Shown piece by piece: positions 34,428 to 43,247 of a DNA stretch of 64,000 bases. Each line of letters starts with the position of its first letter. Position 1 is the first letter of the stretch. Made by a program: the position numbers and the translations under genes. The notes under the pieces are model-generated. The model was not told the DNA's origin and ran no database searches. It saw nothing but the letters and a program-made list of their open reading frames with translations. Source of the DNA: Desulfopila_A sp964446655 (lineage in GTDB: Bacteria > Desulfobacterota > Desulfobulbia > Desulfobulbales > Desulfocapsaceae); the NCBI GenBank assembly GCA_964446655.1, contig CAYUPL010000010.1:1-64000 (forward strand), given 5' to 3'.

Positions 34428-36026
34428 ATGAGAAAAACGAAAAAATTACTTATTGCCCTGTGTGGTGCTTCATTGCTGACTGTGGGAGCAATAGGCGTAC
34501 AGGCCAAAACCCTTGTGTATTGTTCAGAGGGAAGCCCAGAGGGATTCAACCCTGCCTTTTACACAGCAGGCACTACTTTTGATGCTTCATCCAGGCAGGT
34601 TTTTAACAGGCTGGTGGAATTTGAACGAGGAACAACCAAGATTGGGCCCGCCCTGGCAGAAAGCTGGGATATTACCGACGACGGTAAAAAGTATGTTTTT
34701 AAGTTGAGAAAAGGCGTAAAGTTTCATACCACCAAGGATTTTACTCCCACCCGTGATTTTAACGCTGAGGACGTTGTTTTCAGTTTTATGCGACAGTTTG
34801 ATGCCGAGCATCCGTTTCATAAGGTTTCAGGCGGCAGCTATGAGTATTTCAATGGCATGTCCATGCCTGATCTCCTCAAAGAAATAAATAAAGTTGATGA
34901 CTACACGGTCGAGTTCATTCTCAACAGACCGGAAGCACCCATGATAGCTAACCTCGGCATGGACTTTGCCTCCATCCATTCCAAAGAGTATGCCGATGCC
35001 ATGATGGCAGCCGGAACCCCGGAAAAAATCGATCTTGAGCCGGTAGGAACCGGTCCGTTTCAATTGGTTGCATACCAGAAAGACGCGGTCATTCGCTACA
35101 AGGCTCACCCTGAATACTGGGCCGGCAAAGCTATGATTGATGATCTGGTGTTTGCTATTACTCCCGATGCCTCGGTCCGTTATCAAAAACTGAAGGCAGG
35201 AGAATGTCATGTGATGCCGTATCCGAATCCGGCAGATGTCGCCGCCATGCAGAAAGATCCGGAAATAAAGGTGCTGGAGCAGGAAGGTTTGAATGTCGGT
35301 TACCTGGCCTACAATACCCAGATGGCTCCGTTTGACAACCCCAAGGTACGAAAGGCTCTCAATAAAGCCATCAATAAGCAGGCTATACTGGATGCGGTCT
35401 TTCAAGGTGCCGGTAAAGTAGCTAAGAATCCGATTCCTCCGACAATCTGGTCATACAACGAAGCAGTGCAGGATGATGCCTATGATCCGGCTGAAGCCAA
35501 GAAAATGCTTGAAGCGGAAGGCGTAAAAGACTTGAGCATGAAGATCTGGGCCATGCCCGTGCAGCGACCTTACAATCCCAACGCCCGTCGTATGGCAGAG
35601 CTGATTCAGGCAGACATGGCTGAGATCGGCGTCACCGCCGAGATTGTGAGCTATGAATGGGGTGAGTATCTGAAGCGTTCCAAGGATATTGATCGTGACG
35701 GCGCCATCCTGCTTGGCTGGACCGGAGATAACGGTGATCCAGACAACTTCCTGGCCGTACTGCTTGGCTGTGACGGCGTTGGAGGTTCAAACCGTGCTCA
35801 GTGGTGTCACCAGCCCTTTGAAGATCTTATCCAGAAAGCCAAGGTGGTTGCTGATGTAGATGAGCGCACCAGGCTTTACGAAGAGGCCCAGGTCGTTTTC
35901 AAAGAGCAGGCCCCATGGGCAACCATTGCTCATTCCGTGGTTTTCAAACCGGTTCGTAAAGAAGTGGTCGATTTTAAAATCGATCCTTTCGGCGGACACA
36001 TCTTCTACGGTGTTGATCTGAAGTAA
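34428..36026 (+). CDS. dppA: Dipeptide-binding periplasmic protein DppA
   Basis: Solute-binding protein of the dipeptide ABC importer, 532 aa from the ATG at 34428 (GGAGAGG just upstream). Signal peptide MRKTKKLLIALCGASLLTVG...QAKT. The mature sequence is strikingly close to E. coli DppA as I recall it: KTLVYCSEGSPEGFNP, PTRDFNAEDVVFSFMRQ, KVSGGSYEYFNGM, PVGTGPFQL, AMPVQRPYNPNARRMAELIQ, GWTGDNGDPDNF. Two cysteines near CDGVGGSNRAQWC likely form the family disulfide. First gene of dppABCDF; a strong hairpin terminator follows it. DppA also binds haem or delta-aminolevulinate in some bacteria. Confidence 0.95.
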   Translation: MRKTKKLLIALCGASLLTVGAIGVQAKTLVYCSEGSPEGFNPAFYTAGTTFDASSRQVFNRLVEFERGTTKIGPALAESWDITDDGKKYVFKLRKGVKFHTTKDFTPTRDFNAEDVVFSFMRQFDAEHPFHKVSGGSYEYFNGMSMPDLLKEINKVDDYTVEFILNRPEAPMIANLGMDFASIHSKEYADAMMAAGTPEKIDLEPVGTGPFQLVAYQKDAVIRYKAHPEYWAGKAMIDDLVFAITPDASVRYQKLKAGECHVMPYPNPADVAAMQKDPEIKVLEQEGLNVGYLAYNTQMAPFDNPKVRKALNKAINKQAILDAVFQGAGKVAKNPIPPTIWSYNEAVQDDAYDPAEAKKMLEAEGVKDLSMKIWAMPVQRPYNPNARRMAELIQADMAEIGVTAEIVSYEWGEYLKRSKDIDRDGAILLGWTGDNGDPDNFLAVLLGCDGVGGSNRAQWCHQPFEDLIQKAKVVADVDERTRLYEEAQVVFKEQAPWATIAHSVVFKPVRKEVVDFKIDPFGGHIFYGVDLK

Positions 36027-36035
36027 AGAAATCCC

Positions 36036-36072
36036 GGGCCGGATAATGTTACGTTATCCGGCCCGTTCTTTT
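36036..36072 (+). terminator. Intraoperonic terminator between dppA and dppB
   Basis: GGGCCGGATAA (36036-36046) pairs perfectly with TTATCCGGCCC (36054-36064), followed by GTTCTTTT. It lies 10 bases after the dppA stop. Partial termination here would make more binding protein than permease, a common arrangement for ABC importers. Confidence 0.75.
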
Positions 36073-36107
36073 AACGTTTTCCCACACTCAGCTTTACTAC
36101 TACTTTC

Positions 36108-37118
36108 ATGTTTTCGTATTTCATCAGAAAAATAGGTGTTATAGTACCGACCTTTTTCGGGGTGACGCTCGTGGCCTTTGTGTTTATACGCCTGCTGCCG
36201 GGTGATCCCGTTTTGTTGATGGCTGGTGAACGTGGTATGACGGAAGAGCGTCATGCCGCACTCATGGCAGAGTTCGGCTATGACAAGCCTGTCCTTATGC
36301 AGTATGGCAATTATCTTGTCGATCTGTTCTCCGGCGATTTCGGTACGTCTATTATAACCAAGCAACCTGTCCTGAAAGAATTCTTCACTCTGTTTCCGGC
36401 AACCATGGAATTGTCGTTCTGTGCCATTTTTTTAGCGGTTTTTCTGGGTCTGCCGGCTGGAATGATAGCGGCCACGAAACGGGGCTCCATTTTTGATCAC
36501 ACGGTAATGACCGGTGCCCTGACAGGCTATTCGATGCCCATTTTCTGGTGGGGGCTGCTGCTGATCATCTTTTTTTCCGGAATTCTTGGCTGGACCCCGG
36601 TTTCGGGAAGGATCTCGCTGCTGTATTATTTTGAACCGGTAACAGGTTTTATGCTGATAGACAGTGCTCTTTCCGGTCAGAAAGGGGCCTTTATCTCCGC
36701 TCTTTCCCATCTTATATTACCGGCCATTGTGCTGGCCACGATACCGCTGGCCGTTATTGCCAGGCAGACTCGTTCCGCCATGCTCGAGGTCCTCAGTGAA
36801 GACTATGTCCGGACAGCCAGGGCGAAAGGCCTTGGACCCGGCCGGGTAATCGGCTTACATGCGCTGCGTAATGCCATGATTCCCGTGATCACCGTTATCG
36901 GTCTGCAGATCGGGGTTCTTTTTGCCGGAGCTATTCTGACGGAAACGATTTTTTCCTGGCCGGGTATCGGCAAATGGATGGTTGATTCCATTTTCCGCCG
37001 CGATTACCCTTCGGTTCAGGGAGGACTTCTCCTTATTGCCGCCATTGTCATGATAGTCAATCTGGTGGTGGATATTCTGTATGGTTTTATCAATCCTCAA
37101 ATCAGACACACGGATTAA
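36108..37118 (+). CDS. dppB: Dipeptide ABC transporter permease DppB
   Basis: Inner-membrane permease, 336 aa, about six helices. Typical DppB opening (KIGVIVPTFFGVTLVAFVFIRLLPGDPVLLMAGERG) and the BPD_transp_1 EAA loop ARQTRSAMLEVLSEDYVRTARAKGLGPGRVIGLHALRNAMIPVITVIG, which docks the ATPases. It ends with GFINPQIR. It pairs with DppC two bases downstream. Confidence 0.95.
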   Translation: MFSYFIRKIGVIVPTFFGVTLVAFVFIRLLPGDPVLLMAGERGMTEERHAALMAEFGYDKPVLMQYGNYLVDLFSGDFGTSIITKQPVLKEFFTLFPATMELSFCAIFLAVFLGLPAGMIAATKRGSIFDHTVMTGALTGYSMPIFWWGLLLIIFFSGILGWTPVSGRISLLYYFEPVTGFMLIDSALSGQKGAFISALSHLILPAIVLATIPLAVIARQTRSAMLEVLSEDYVRTARAKGLGPGRVIGLHALRNAMIPVITVIGLQIGVLFAGAILTETIFSWPGIGKWMVDSIFRRDYPSVQGGLLLIAAIVMIVNLVVDILYGFINPQIRHTD

Positions 37119-37120
37119 GC

Positions 37121-38038
37121 ATGGAAGAAGTATCAGCAGTACAGACAGTGGAATTAGACGACCGACCGGTGGGGAGAATGGTCCTGTTACGAGATTTCTG
37201 GTCCTACTTCAGAGAGAATCGTGGTGCGGTTTTCGGTCTTTTCTTTTTCGTCACTATTATCCTCATTGCCGTTTTTGCAGATTTTATCGCTCCTCATGCG
37301 CCGAATCAGCAGTATCGCGATGCCCTGCTCCAACCACCTTTCTGGCAGAGTGGCGGGGATTTACGTTTCCTTTTAGGGACCGATGCCGTCGGTCGGGATA
37401 TGCTGTCCCGCCTCATATATGGTGCCAGATTTTCTCTTTTTATCGGCTGCATCGTCGTTTCCATGTCGCTGGTTGTCGGTGTCATATTGGGATTATCAGC
37501 CGGGTTTTTCCGTGGCAGGCTGGATACCTTCATTATGCGCATTATGGATGTGGTGCTGGCCTTTCCCAGTCTTCTATTGGCCCTGGTGCTTGTCGCTATT
37601 CTCGGTCCAAGCCTTATCAACGCCATGATTGCCATCGCCATCGTTCAGCAGCCGCACTACGTCCGCCTCACCCGGGCAGCAGTCATGTCCGAGATGACCA
37701 AGGATTACGTGACCGCCTCTCGAATAATAGGAGTGGGAACGCTGCGGTTGATGTTCGTAACCGTTCTGCCCAATTGCATGGCTCCCCTGATCGTTCAGGC
37801 GGCGCTGAGCTTTTCCACCGCCATTCTTGATGCCGCAGCCCTTGGATTTCTCGGCATGGGAGCTCAGCCGCCGGCACCCGAGTGGGGCACTATGCTGGCC
37901 GAAGCACGGGAATTCATCCTGCGGGCCTGGTGGGTTGTGACCTTTCCCGGGATAGCTATTTTAACTACTGTTCTCGCTATTAATGTGATGGGGGATGGCC
38001 TGCGTGACGCCCTTGATCCGAAACTCAAACGTTCCTGA
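37121..38038 (+). CDS. dppC: Dipeptide ABC transporter permease DppC
   Basis: Second permease subunit, 305 aa. It has an N-terminal OppC-type leader region (FWSYFRENRGAVFGLFFFVTIILIAVFADFIAPHAPN), then HPLGTD-like FLLGTDAVGRDMLSRLIYGARFSL, and the EAA loop VRLTRAAVMSEMTKDYVTASRIIGVGTLRLMFVTVLPNC. It ends AINVMGDGLRDALDPKLKRS, the normal family end. ATG follows the dppB stop after two bases. Confidence 0.95.
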   Translation: MEEVSAVQTVELDDRPVGRMVLLRDFWSYFRENRGAVFGLFFFVTIILIAVFADFIAPHAPNQQYRDALLQPPFWQSGGDLRFLLGTDAVGRDMLSRLIYGARFSLFIGCIVVSMSLVVGVILGLSAGFFRGRLDTFIMRIMDVVLAFPSLLLALVLVAILGPSLINAMIAIAIVQQPHYVRLTRAAVMSEMTKDYVTASRIIGVGTLRLMFVTVLPNCMAPLIVQAALSFSTAILDAAALGFLGMGAQPPAPEWGTMLAEAREFILRAWWVVTFPGIAILTTVLAINVMGDGLRDALDPKLKRS

Positions 38039-38046
38039 TATTTATC

Positions 38047-39045
38047 ATGTCTCTGCTTGAAATAAAGAATTTGTCGGTCGCCTTTCAAACCGCCGGTGGC
38101 ATGTTCACCGCCGTCGACCGTGTTTCGCTGACTATCAACCCCGGAGAGATCCTCTCAATTGTCGGTGAATCCGGTTCCGGCAAGTCCGTTGCCATGCTGG
38201 CCTTGATGGGTCTTTTACCCTGGACGGCCACGGTAACGGCCGATGTTCTCAAATTTGACGGAAAAGATCTCAAAACCATCAGCAACAGAAATCTGCGGAA
38301 AATTATCGGAAATGAAATGGCCATGATTTTTCAGGAACCGATGACAAGTCTTAATCCCTGTTTTACCGTCGGCTTTCAACTATCCGAGGCATTGAAGATA
38401 CATTACGGCATGGGGCGCAGTGAAAGAAAGAAACGAGCCATCGAACTGCTTGATCAGGTGGGCATTCCAGAACCGCAAAAACGCCTTGCCGCCTTTCCCC
38501 ATCAGCTTTCCGGCGGTATGAATCAACGGGTTATGATCGCTATTGCTATTTCCTGTAATCCCAGGCTGCTCATTGCAGACGAGCCCACCACGGCACTCGA
38601 TGTCACCATTCAGGCACAGATCCTCGATCTTTTGTTATCGCTGCAGCGGGAAAAACAGATGTCCCTTGTACTGATCACGCATGATATGGGCGTTGTTGCG
38701 GAAACCGCCGAGAAAGTGGTGGTGCAGTATGCCGGCCAGCAGGTGGAGCAGCAGTCTGTCAAAGGTCTTTTTTCCAATCCTCATCATCCATATACCTCCG
38801 CTTTACTCGATTCTTTACCGGAACGATCCGTTTCAAAAACTCTTCCTTCCATTCTCGGGGTGGTTCCCGGACAGTTTGATAAACCGACTGGATGCCTGTT
38901 TTCTCCCCGCTGCAAGTATGCTACCGATCTCTGCTTTTCCACACCGCCACTGCCGGCCGATGACGATTTAGGCCGGGCGCTGTGCCATTATCCTCTGCAG
39001 CAGGGAGTACCGCAGAACTATCCAGAGAAAGTGGAGGTGAGCTGA
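38047..39045 (+). CDS. dppD: Dipeptide ABC transporter ATPase DppD
   Basis: Cytoplasmic ATPase subunit, 332 aa. Walker A GESGSGKS near residue 40, Q-loop IFQEPMTSLNP, signature LSGGMNQRVMIAIA, Walker B LLIADEPTTALD and H-loop VLITHDM. The C-terminal oligopeptide-transporter extension carries the cysteine-rich GCLFSPRCKYATDLC...ALCHYP, a 4Fe-4S-type motif described for Dpp/Opp ATPases. Its TGA stop shares a base with the dppF ATG. Confidence 0.95.
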   Translation: MSLLEIKNLSVAFQTAGGMFTAVDRVSLTINPGEILSIVGESGSGKSVAMLALMGLLPWTATVTADVLKFDGKDLKTISNRNLRKIIGNEMAMIFQEPMTSLNPCFTVGFQLSEALKIHYGMGRSERKKRAIELLDQVGIPEPQKRLAAFPHQLSGGMNQRVMIAIAISCNPRLLIADEPTTALDVTIQAQILDLLLSLQREKQMSLVLITHDMGVVAETAEKVVVQYAGQQVEQQSVKGLFSNPHHPYTSALLDSLPERSVSKTLPSILGVVPGQFDKPTGCLFSPRCKYATDLCFSTPPLPADDDLGRALCHYPLQQGVPQNYPEKVEVS

Positions 39046-40016
39046 TGCAGGGAAATATTGTGCTGGAGGCTTCGGATCTGAAGCGTCATTATGAGATCAA
39101 GAGAGGGGCTTTTCGTCAGCCGGCCATACTTAAAGCTCTGGACGGAGCCACCTTCAAACTGGAGAAGGGCAGGACATTAGCCGTTGTAGGAGAGTCCGGC
39201 TGCGGCAAGTCAACCCTGGCTCGCCTGGTGACCATGATCGAGATCCCTACTGCAGGTCAGTTGAAAATCAGGGATATTGATATTATCAAAGCCGACAAGG
39301 CGGCCATAAGAGCGCTGCACTGCAAAGTGCAAATCATCTTTCAGGATCCTTATGGTTCTTTAAATCCCAGACAAAAAATCGGCATGTGTCTGGAAGAGCC
39401 GCTGCTGGTCAACACCTCCATGGGCAGAAAAGAACGACGTGAAAAAGCCAGAAACATGCTTGATCTTGTCGGACTTCGACCGGAGCACTACGATCGCTAT
39501 CCTCATATGTTTTCCGGAGGACAGCGGCAGCGGATTGCCGTTGCCCGGGCCTTGATGCTCAATCCGGAAATTCTTGTACTGGATGAACCGGTTTCCGCCC
39601 TTGATGTATCTATCCAGGCCCAGATTCTTAATCTGCTGACGTATCTGCAGGATGAGTTCAATCTTGCCTATCTTTTTATCAGCCATGATCTTTCTGTGGT
39701 GAAACACACCGCTGATGATGTTATGGTTATGTATCTCGGCAGGCCCATCGAATTCGGCAGCCGGGATACTATTTTCTCCAGGCCGCATCACCCCTACACC
39801 AGGGCTTTGCTGTCCGCCACTCCCGTTGCAGATCCCTTTCGTGCCAAGGAAAGGCTTGTTCTGCATGGGGAGTTGCCTTCACCCATTGCACCGCCTTCCG
39901 GGTGTACGTTCCATCCTCGTTGTCCGGATATGACGGAAATATGCACCAAAGAGGCGCCGGCAATACAGATTCTCGATGAGAGTGAAGTTGCCTGTTACCA
40001 TCCCCGAATTTATTGA
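39045..40016 (+). CDS. dppF: Dipeptide ABC transporter ATPase DppF
   Basis: Second ATPase subunit, 323 aa. The start is the ATG at 39045, overlapping the dppD stop (TGATG); a longer frame from 38982 lies inside dppD. Walker A GESGCGKST, Q-loop IFQDPYGSLNPRQ, signature FSGGQRQRIAVARAL, Walker B ILVLDEPVSALD, H-loop FISHDL. The C-terminus has GCTFHPRCPDMTEIC...ACYHPR with four cysteines. A SAM-free flavoprotein gene begins one base after its stop. Confidence 0.95.
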   Translation: MQGNIVLEASDLKRHYEIKRGAFRQPAILKALDGATFKLEKGRTLAVVGESGCGKSTLARLVTMIEIPTAGQLKIRDIDIIKADKAAIRALHCKVQIIFQDPYGSLNPRQKIGMCLEEPLLVNTSMGRKERREKARNMLDLVGLRPEHYDRYPHMFSGGQRQRIAVARALMLNPEILVLDEPVSALDVSIQAQILNLLTYLQDEFNLAYLFISHDLSVVKHTADDVMVMYLGRPIEFGSRDTIFSRPHHPYTRALLSATPVADPFRAKERLVLHGELPSPIAPPSGCTFHPRCPDMTEICTKEAPAIQILDESEVACYHPRIY

Positions 40017-40017
40017 T

Positions 40018-41565
40018 ATGAGCCGGAAAAAACCCGATATATTTGATGTATGCGTGCTGGGATGTGGACCGGCCGGTTTTGCCGGAGCAATGCGTGCGCT
40101 TGACTTCGGTAAAGATGTCTGCATCATTGAAGGTGCCGAAATTGGCGGGGCTGGAATCATGTGGGGCGCAATGGCTTCTAAAACCATGTGGGAGCTTGCT
40201 AAAGATTATGCCATTGCCGTAAAACAGGATCGGGGCTACCGTGCAGCCGGATTATCGGTCGATTACTGCGCGGTGCGACGCACCGTTTTGCAGGCCGTCA
40301 AGGAAAAACAGTACCAGATGTTTTCCCAGATCGAGAGTTTTTCGCCGGAAAGATGGGGAGGACCGGGGTCACTGACACTGAAGAATGGCCGGGGGCGGTT
40401 TCTTTCCAAAGATGCGGTAGAGGTCACCTATCCCGACGGCAGACGTGAAGAGGTAAGAGCTCGATATTTTCTCATCGCCACTGGTACCAGTCCGAGAAAC
40501 TTCCCCCATATCATATTGGATCAGCGCAGAGTGTTGAACTCGGATGGTATCCTTAATCTCCAGTGTTTCCCGGAAAGACTGGTGATTATCGGGGCGGGCA
40601 TCATCGGCTGTGAGTACGCTACTATCTTTTCGAATTTCGGCCAGACAAAGGTCTATCTGATCGATCATGCCGGCAGGGTTATACCTTATGAGGACGAAGA
40701 TATCTCTTCGTTCGTCAATGACAATCTGGTGCGCAGCGGTGTACGAATAATTCATTCGGCGCAGGTGCGGGACGTTGTACACAGAACCGATTGTCTTCAG
40801 GTCATCCTGGACTATAAAAAAGGCCATTCAGAGGTTATAGAGACCGACGCCGCCTTTATCTCCATTGGACGAACCTTTAACCGCTCCGGCATGGGTCTGG
40901 AGAATCTCGGCATAGATACCAGCAAACCAGGGATATTGAAGACCGATGAGAATTGCTGCATCAAGGACAATATCTATGCCGCCGGCGATATCACCCATCA
41001 TCCCGCGCTCGTCAATATAGCCGAAATGGAAGGACGCTATGCGGTAAAACATATGTTTCAAAAAAACCGCTGGCCCCTTAATTATGACAATATGTCCACG
41101 GTGATGTTCTTCTATCCGGCTGTGGCGGCAATCGGTCTGAATGAAAAAACGTGTCAGAGGAAAAAGATACCCTATCGGGCCGCCTATTTCTCCAATCTTC
41201 TCTGTAACCGGGCCATTGCCATGCGGGCCACCCATGGTTTCGTCAAAATACTCGTCACCGATGATGAGCAGCAGCGTATTCTGGGCATGCGGGCAGCAGG
41301 GCCTCAGGTTTCCAGTACAATTATGTCGATCGCCCATTTTATGGACCATGGCAAAGGGATTATCGATGTGTTGAAGAGCGTCTATCCTCATCCGACAATT
41401 ACTGAAGGAATAGAAGAGTGTTTACGGATGCTGCTCGGTAAATCGATATTTAAACCACATGCCTTCCCTGAGCATCTGCGCCTGTGGCGATGGCATCCCG
41501 ACACCGGGGTGACTGTTGAAGAGGGCGACCTGAATTTGCCGCCGGCAGATGACGATAAAGGGTAA
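40018..41565 (+). CDS. SthA/Lpd-like pyridine nucleotide-disulfide oxidoreductase lacking the redox cysteines
   Basis: Encodes 515 aa, ATG two bases after the dppF stop. Domains: FAD-binding GxGxxG (VLGCGPAG, residues 13-20), NAD(P)-binding GAGIIGCEYATIFSNFG, FAD-binding AAGDITHHPAL, and the dimerisation domain ending HPTITEGIEE. In dihydrolipoamide dehydrogenase the segment after GG is TCLNVGCIPSK. Here it is AGIMWGAMASK, with Gly46 and Ala51 at the cysteine positions. The W-G pattern resembles soluble transhydrogenase SthA, which also deviates here. It should be a flavoprotein without thiol chemistry, perhaps NAD(P)H oxidase or transhydrogenase. Substrate unknown; no ribosome site, so probably coupled to dppF. 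Confidence 0.82.
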   Translation: MSRKKPDIFDVCVLGCGPAGFAGAMRALDFGKDVCIIEGAEIGGAGIMWGAMASKTMWELAKDYAIAVKQDRGYRAAGLSVDYCAVRRTVLQAVKEKQYQMFSQIESFSPERWGGPGSLTLKNGRGRFLSKDAVEVTYPDGRREEVRARYFLIATGTSPRNFPHIILDQRRVLNSDGILNLQCFPERLVIIGAGIIGCEYATIFSNFGQTKVYLIDHAGRVIPYEDEDISSFVNDNLVRSGVRIIHSAQVRDVVHRTDCLQVILDYKKGHSEVIETDAAFISIGRTFNRSGMGLENLGIDTSKPGILKTDENCCIKDNIYAAGDITHHPALVNIAEMEGRYAVKHMFQKNRWPLNYDNMSTVMFFYPAVAAIGLNEKTCQRKKIPYRAAYFSNLLCNRAIAMRATHGFVKILVTDDEQQRILGMRAAGPQVSSTIMSIAHFMDHGKGIIDVLKSVYPHPTITEGIEECLRMLLGKSIFKPHAFPEHLRLWRWHPDTGVTVEEGDLNLPPADDDKG

Positions 41566-41599
41566 TTAAGAAGACCTTCCTTTCGCATCGCAGCACAAG

Positions 41600-42001
41600 C
41601 TACTGAAGCTGTTGTCTCTTTCTGTAGACCATGCCGTTGAACCGGGCAATCACTTCCTGTTGCTCATCGGTTACCAGCACATCATAGGCCCCCAACCGTT
41701 TTGGCCGGCTGATCTCCGTTGCTGTGGCATAAAGAATCCCTGTCGATTTGCCGGAGAGAAAGGAGATATTGACGTTGATTGCCAGGGCCAGTGGGCCATG
41801 GCTGTTGGAAGCAACGGCAAAGGCAAGATCGGCAAGCGTAAAGATAGCGCCTCCCTGCACGACTCCGGCCGCATTAAGATGCTTCTTTTCTATAACTAAT
41901 CGGGCCTTACAATAGCCTTTGCCGGCTTCCAGTATCTCTACTCCCGTGAGTGTGGCATACTGATCTCCTGCCAATATCTTTTCTGCTCTGCTGATGTCCA
42001 T
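41600..42001 (-). CDS. Hotdog-fold thioesterase, PaaI/YdiI-like
   Basis: A 133-aa acyl-CoA thioesterase family protein. The hotdog helix and active-site segment LNAAGVVQGGAIFTLADLAFAVASNSHG contains the conserved (H/N)xxGxxxGG...D pattern, with Asn in place of the usual His in the HxxG element. The following strand ALAINVNISFLSG is typical. Substrate cannot be read; PaaI-like enzymes act on phenylacetyl- or other aryl-CoAs. Convergent with the flavoprotein gene. Confidence 0.85.
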   Translation of the reverse strand: MDISRAEKILAGDQYATLTGVEILEAGKGYCKARLVIEKKHLNAAGVVQGGAIFTLADLAFAVASNSHGPLALAINVNISFLSGKSTGILYATATEISRPKRLGAYDVLVTDEQQEVIARFNGMVYRKRQQLQ

Positions 42002-42243
42002 AATTTATCGTTGCCGGTTGCTGGTGAAGGAGGTGAAACAGTTGGGATTTCCAATTCCACGGAGATTCCGGTATAGCCAATTTTGTCTTTTTCAGGCACA
42101 GTATTACTTAGGAGTCTGTCAGAATCAAGTTTTTCTTCAGTAAGTGACGGCAGGGCCTGCGGCAGAATACCGCCAATGGCGAAGGGCCTGTAAAGCTGTT
42201 TCCAGTCAGCTGTTGCTTGACATTTTTTTTTATAGGCGTACAT
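41938..42243 (-). CDS. Questionable small ORF upstream of the thioesterase
   Basis: A 101-codon frame starting at ATG 42243 and overlapping the thioesterase start by 64 bases. It has no strong ribosome site and no recognised motif (contains YRPFAIGGILPQALPSLTEEKLD). It may be a remnant or chance frame at the edge of the accessory region. Confidence 0.22.
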   Translation of the reverse strand: MYAYKKKCQATADWKQLYRPFAIGGILPQALPSLTEEKLDSDRLLSNTVPEKDKIGYTGISVELEIPTVSPPSPATGNDKLWTSAEQKRYWQEISMPHSRE

Positions 42244-42637
42244 TGGTGTTTTGTTTTTCGCCGTAATGGCGGTTTATGTCCCTAAAGCCCCTTAGCAGTG
42301 CCGTGCAGTGCCGTCTTATTCTGCAACAGGACTTTGTCGAATGCTTCTGCCTCGCCGAGTCCCGGTGCAGAGTGTTTAGATTCCGCTTGGTGGTAGCAAG
42401 TGCTTAACTGTGATGTCCATGATTAATCTTCTCAAGTTATCCATACCAATGGGTACAATCGAGTTTCCTTTCCCGCCGGATTTACCTTTCTGCTCTCCGA
42501 CACCGCCCTGATGTGACCTGATTGCTTGAATAGTGGTGATCTATGTCGAGTCACCATGGCGAGACCCAAGGCCGGATACGGTGTTGACGTGGTTTGTTAT
42601 CACGTCCTTCCACTATGGCGTAGCAGCTTGGACAGCT
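42244..42637. other. Intergenic region without recognisable gene
   Basis: Roughly 400 bases with no supported gene on either strand. The sequence looks like decayed coding DNA (many short open frames in several frames), consistent with the remnant-rich stretch to the right, but I could not identify a parent gene. Confidence 0.3.
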
Positions 42638-42680
42638 TAAAATTGCTTGAAAGGACTGATAAAAGAAGATAGGTTAATGG
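42638..42680 (+). repeat. Repeat R1, partial copy a
   Basis: TAAAATTGCTTGAAAGGACT and the following ~22 bases (gataaaagaagataggttaatgg) match the left third of two longer copies at 46233-46345 and 47112-47229. The similarity fades after 42680, directly before the LysR remnant. Confidence 0.65.
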
Positions 42681-42705
42681 AAATGTAGACCTTAAGAGAG
42701 AGTAA

Positions 42706-43247
42706 ATGGAAAGTTTCGATATAGTCACCATGCGTGTATTTCTGGCTGCTTGCCGACTGGGCAGCATCGGTGCGGCTGCCAGAAATGAACATATTGCGGC
42801 CTCTGCAGCATCGCGGCGCATCAGCGATCTTGAGCGTGAACTGGGTATCGATCTGATTTCAAGAACGCCTTCCGGAACTAATCTGACGCCGGCAGGTCAG
42901 GCTTTCGCGGAACACAGCGAGCAGCTGTTGCATAAATATGCCGAAGTACGCGCGGATCTGAAGCGCTTTGCCGAAGGTGAGGCGGGCGAGTTGCGGCTTG
43001 CTGCAATTCCACGGGCTATGGCTGGTGTGTTGCCTTTTTTCGTGGCCCAGTTCAAAAAGGATAACCCTGAAATCCACGTGACGGTGCAGGAGACCTTCAG
43101 CCTCATGTGAAGAATGCGAACCTGGCAATGTGTCGACTGGCGGACAAATGGGCGTCCCGGAATCTTGTCTGCGCTTACCCGCAGGGACAAACCGTTTCAC
43201 CGCCGCTGCAGCGATTCCTGCGGTATCTTGATGGGGATGCCTTTTAA
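42706..43247 (+). pseudogene. LysR-family regulator, internally deleted
   Basis: The first 134 codons encode an intact LysR HTH (FDIVTMRVFLAACRLGSIGAAARNEHIAASAASRRISDLERELG, then LTPAGQAF) and the start of the ligand domain, ending prematurely at TGA 43108-43110 after VTVQETFSLM. From about 43131 another frame encodes CRLADKWASRNLVCAYPQGQ...PPLQRFLRYLDGDAF and a stop at 43245-43247, which reads like the end of the same protein. The ligand-binding core between them (roughly 130 residues) is missing. A deletion plus frameshift is the simplest explanation. A shortened HTH protein could still be made. Confidence 0.7.

Noticed and set aside
37081..37830. 249-codon frame overlapping dppC
   Set aside because: Different frame within dppC; Arg/His/Cys-rich composition typical of a shadow frame.
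38982..39044. Longer dppF start inside dppD
   Set aside because: The TGATG overlap start aligns with the family N-terminus.
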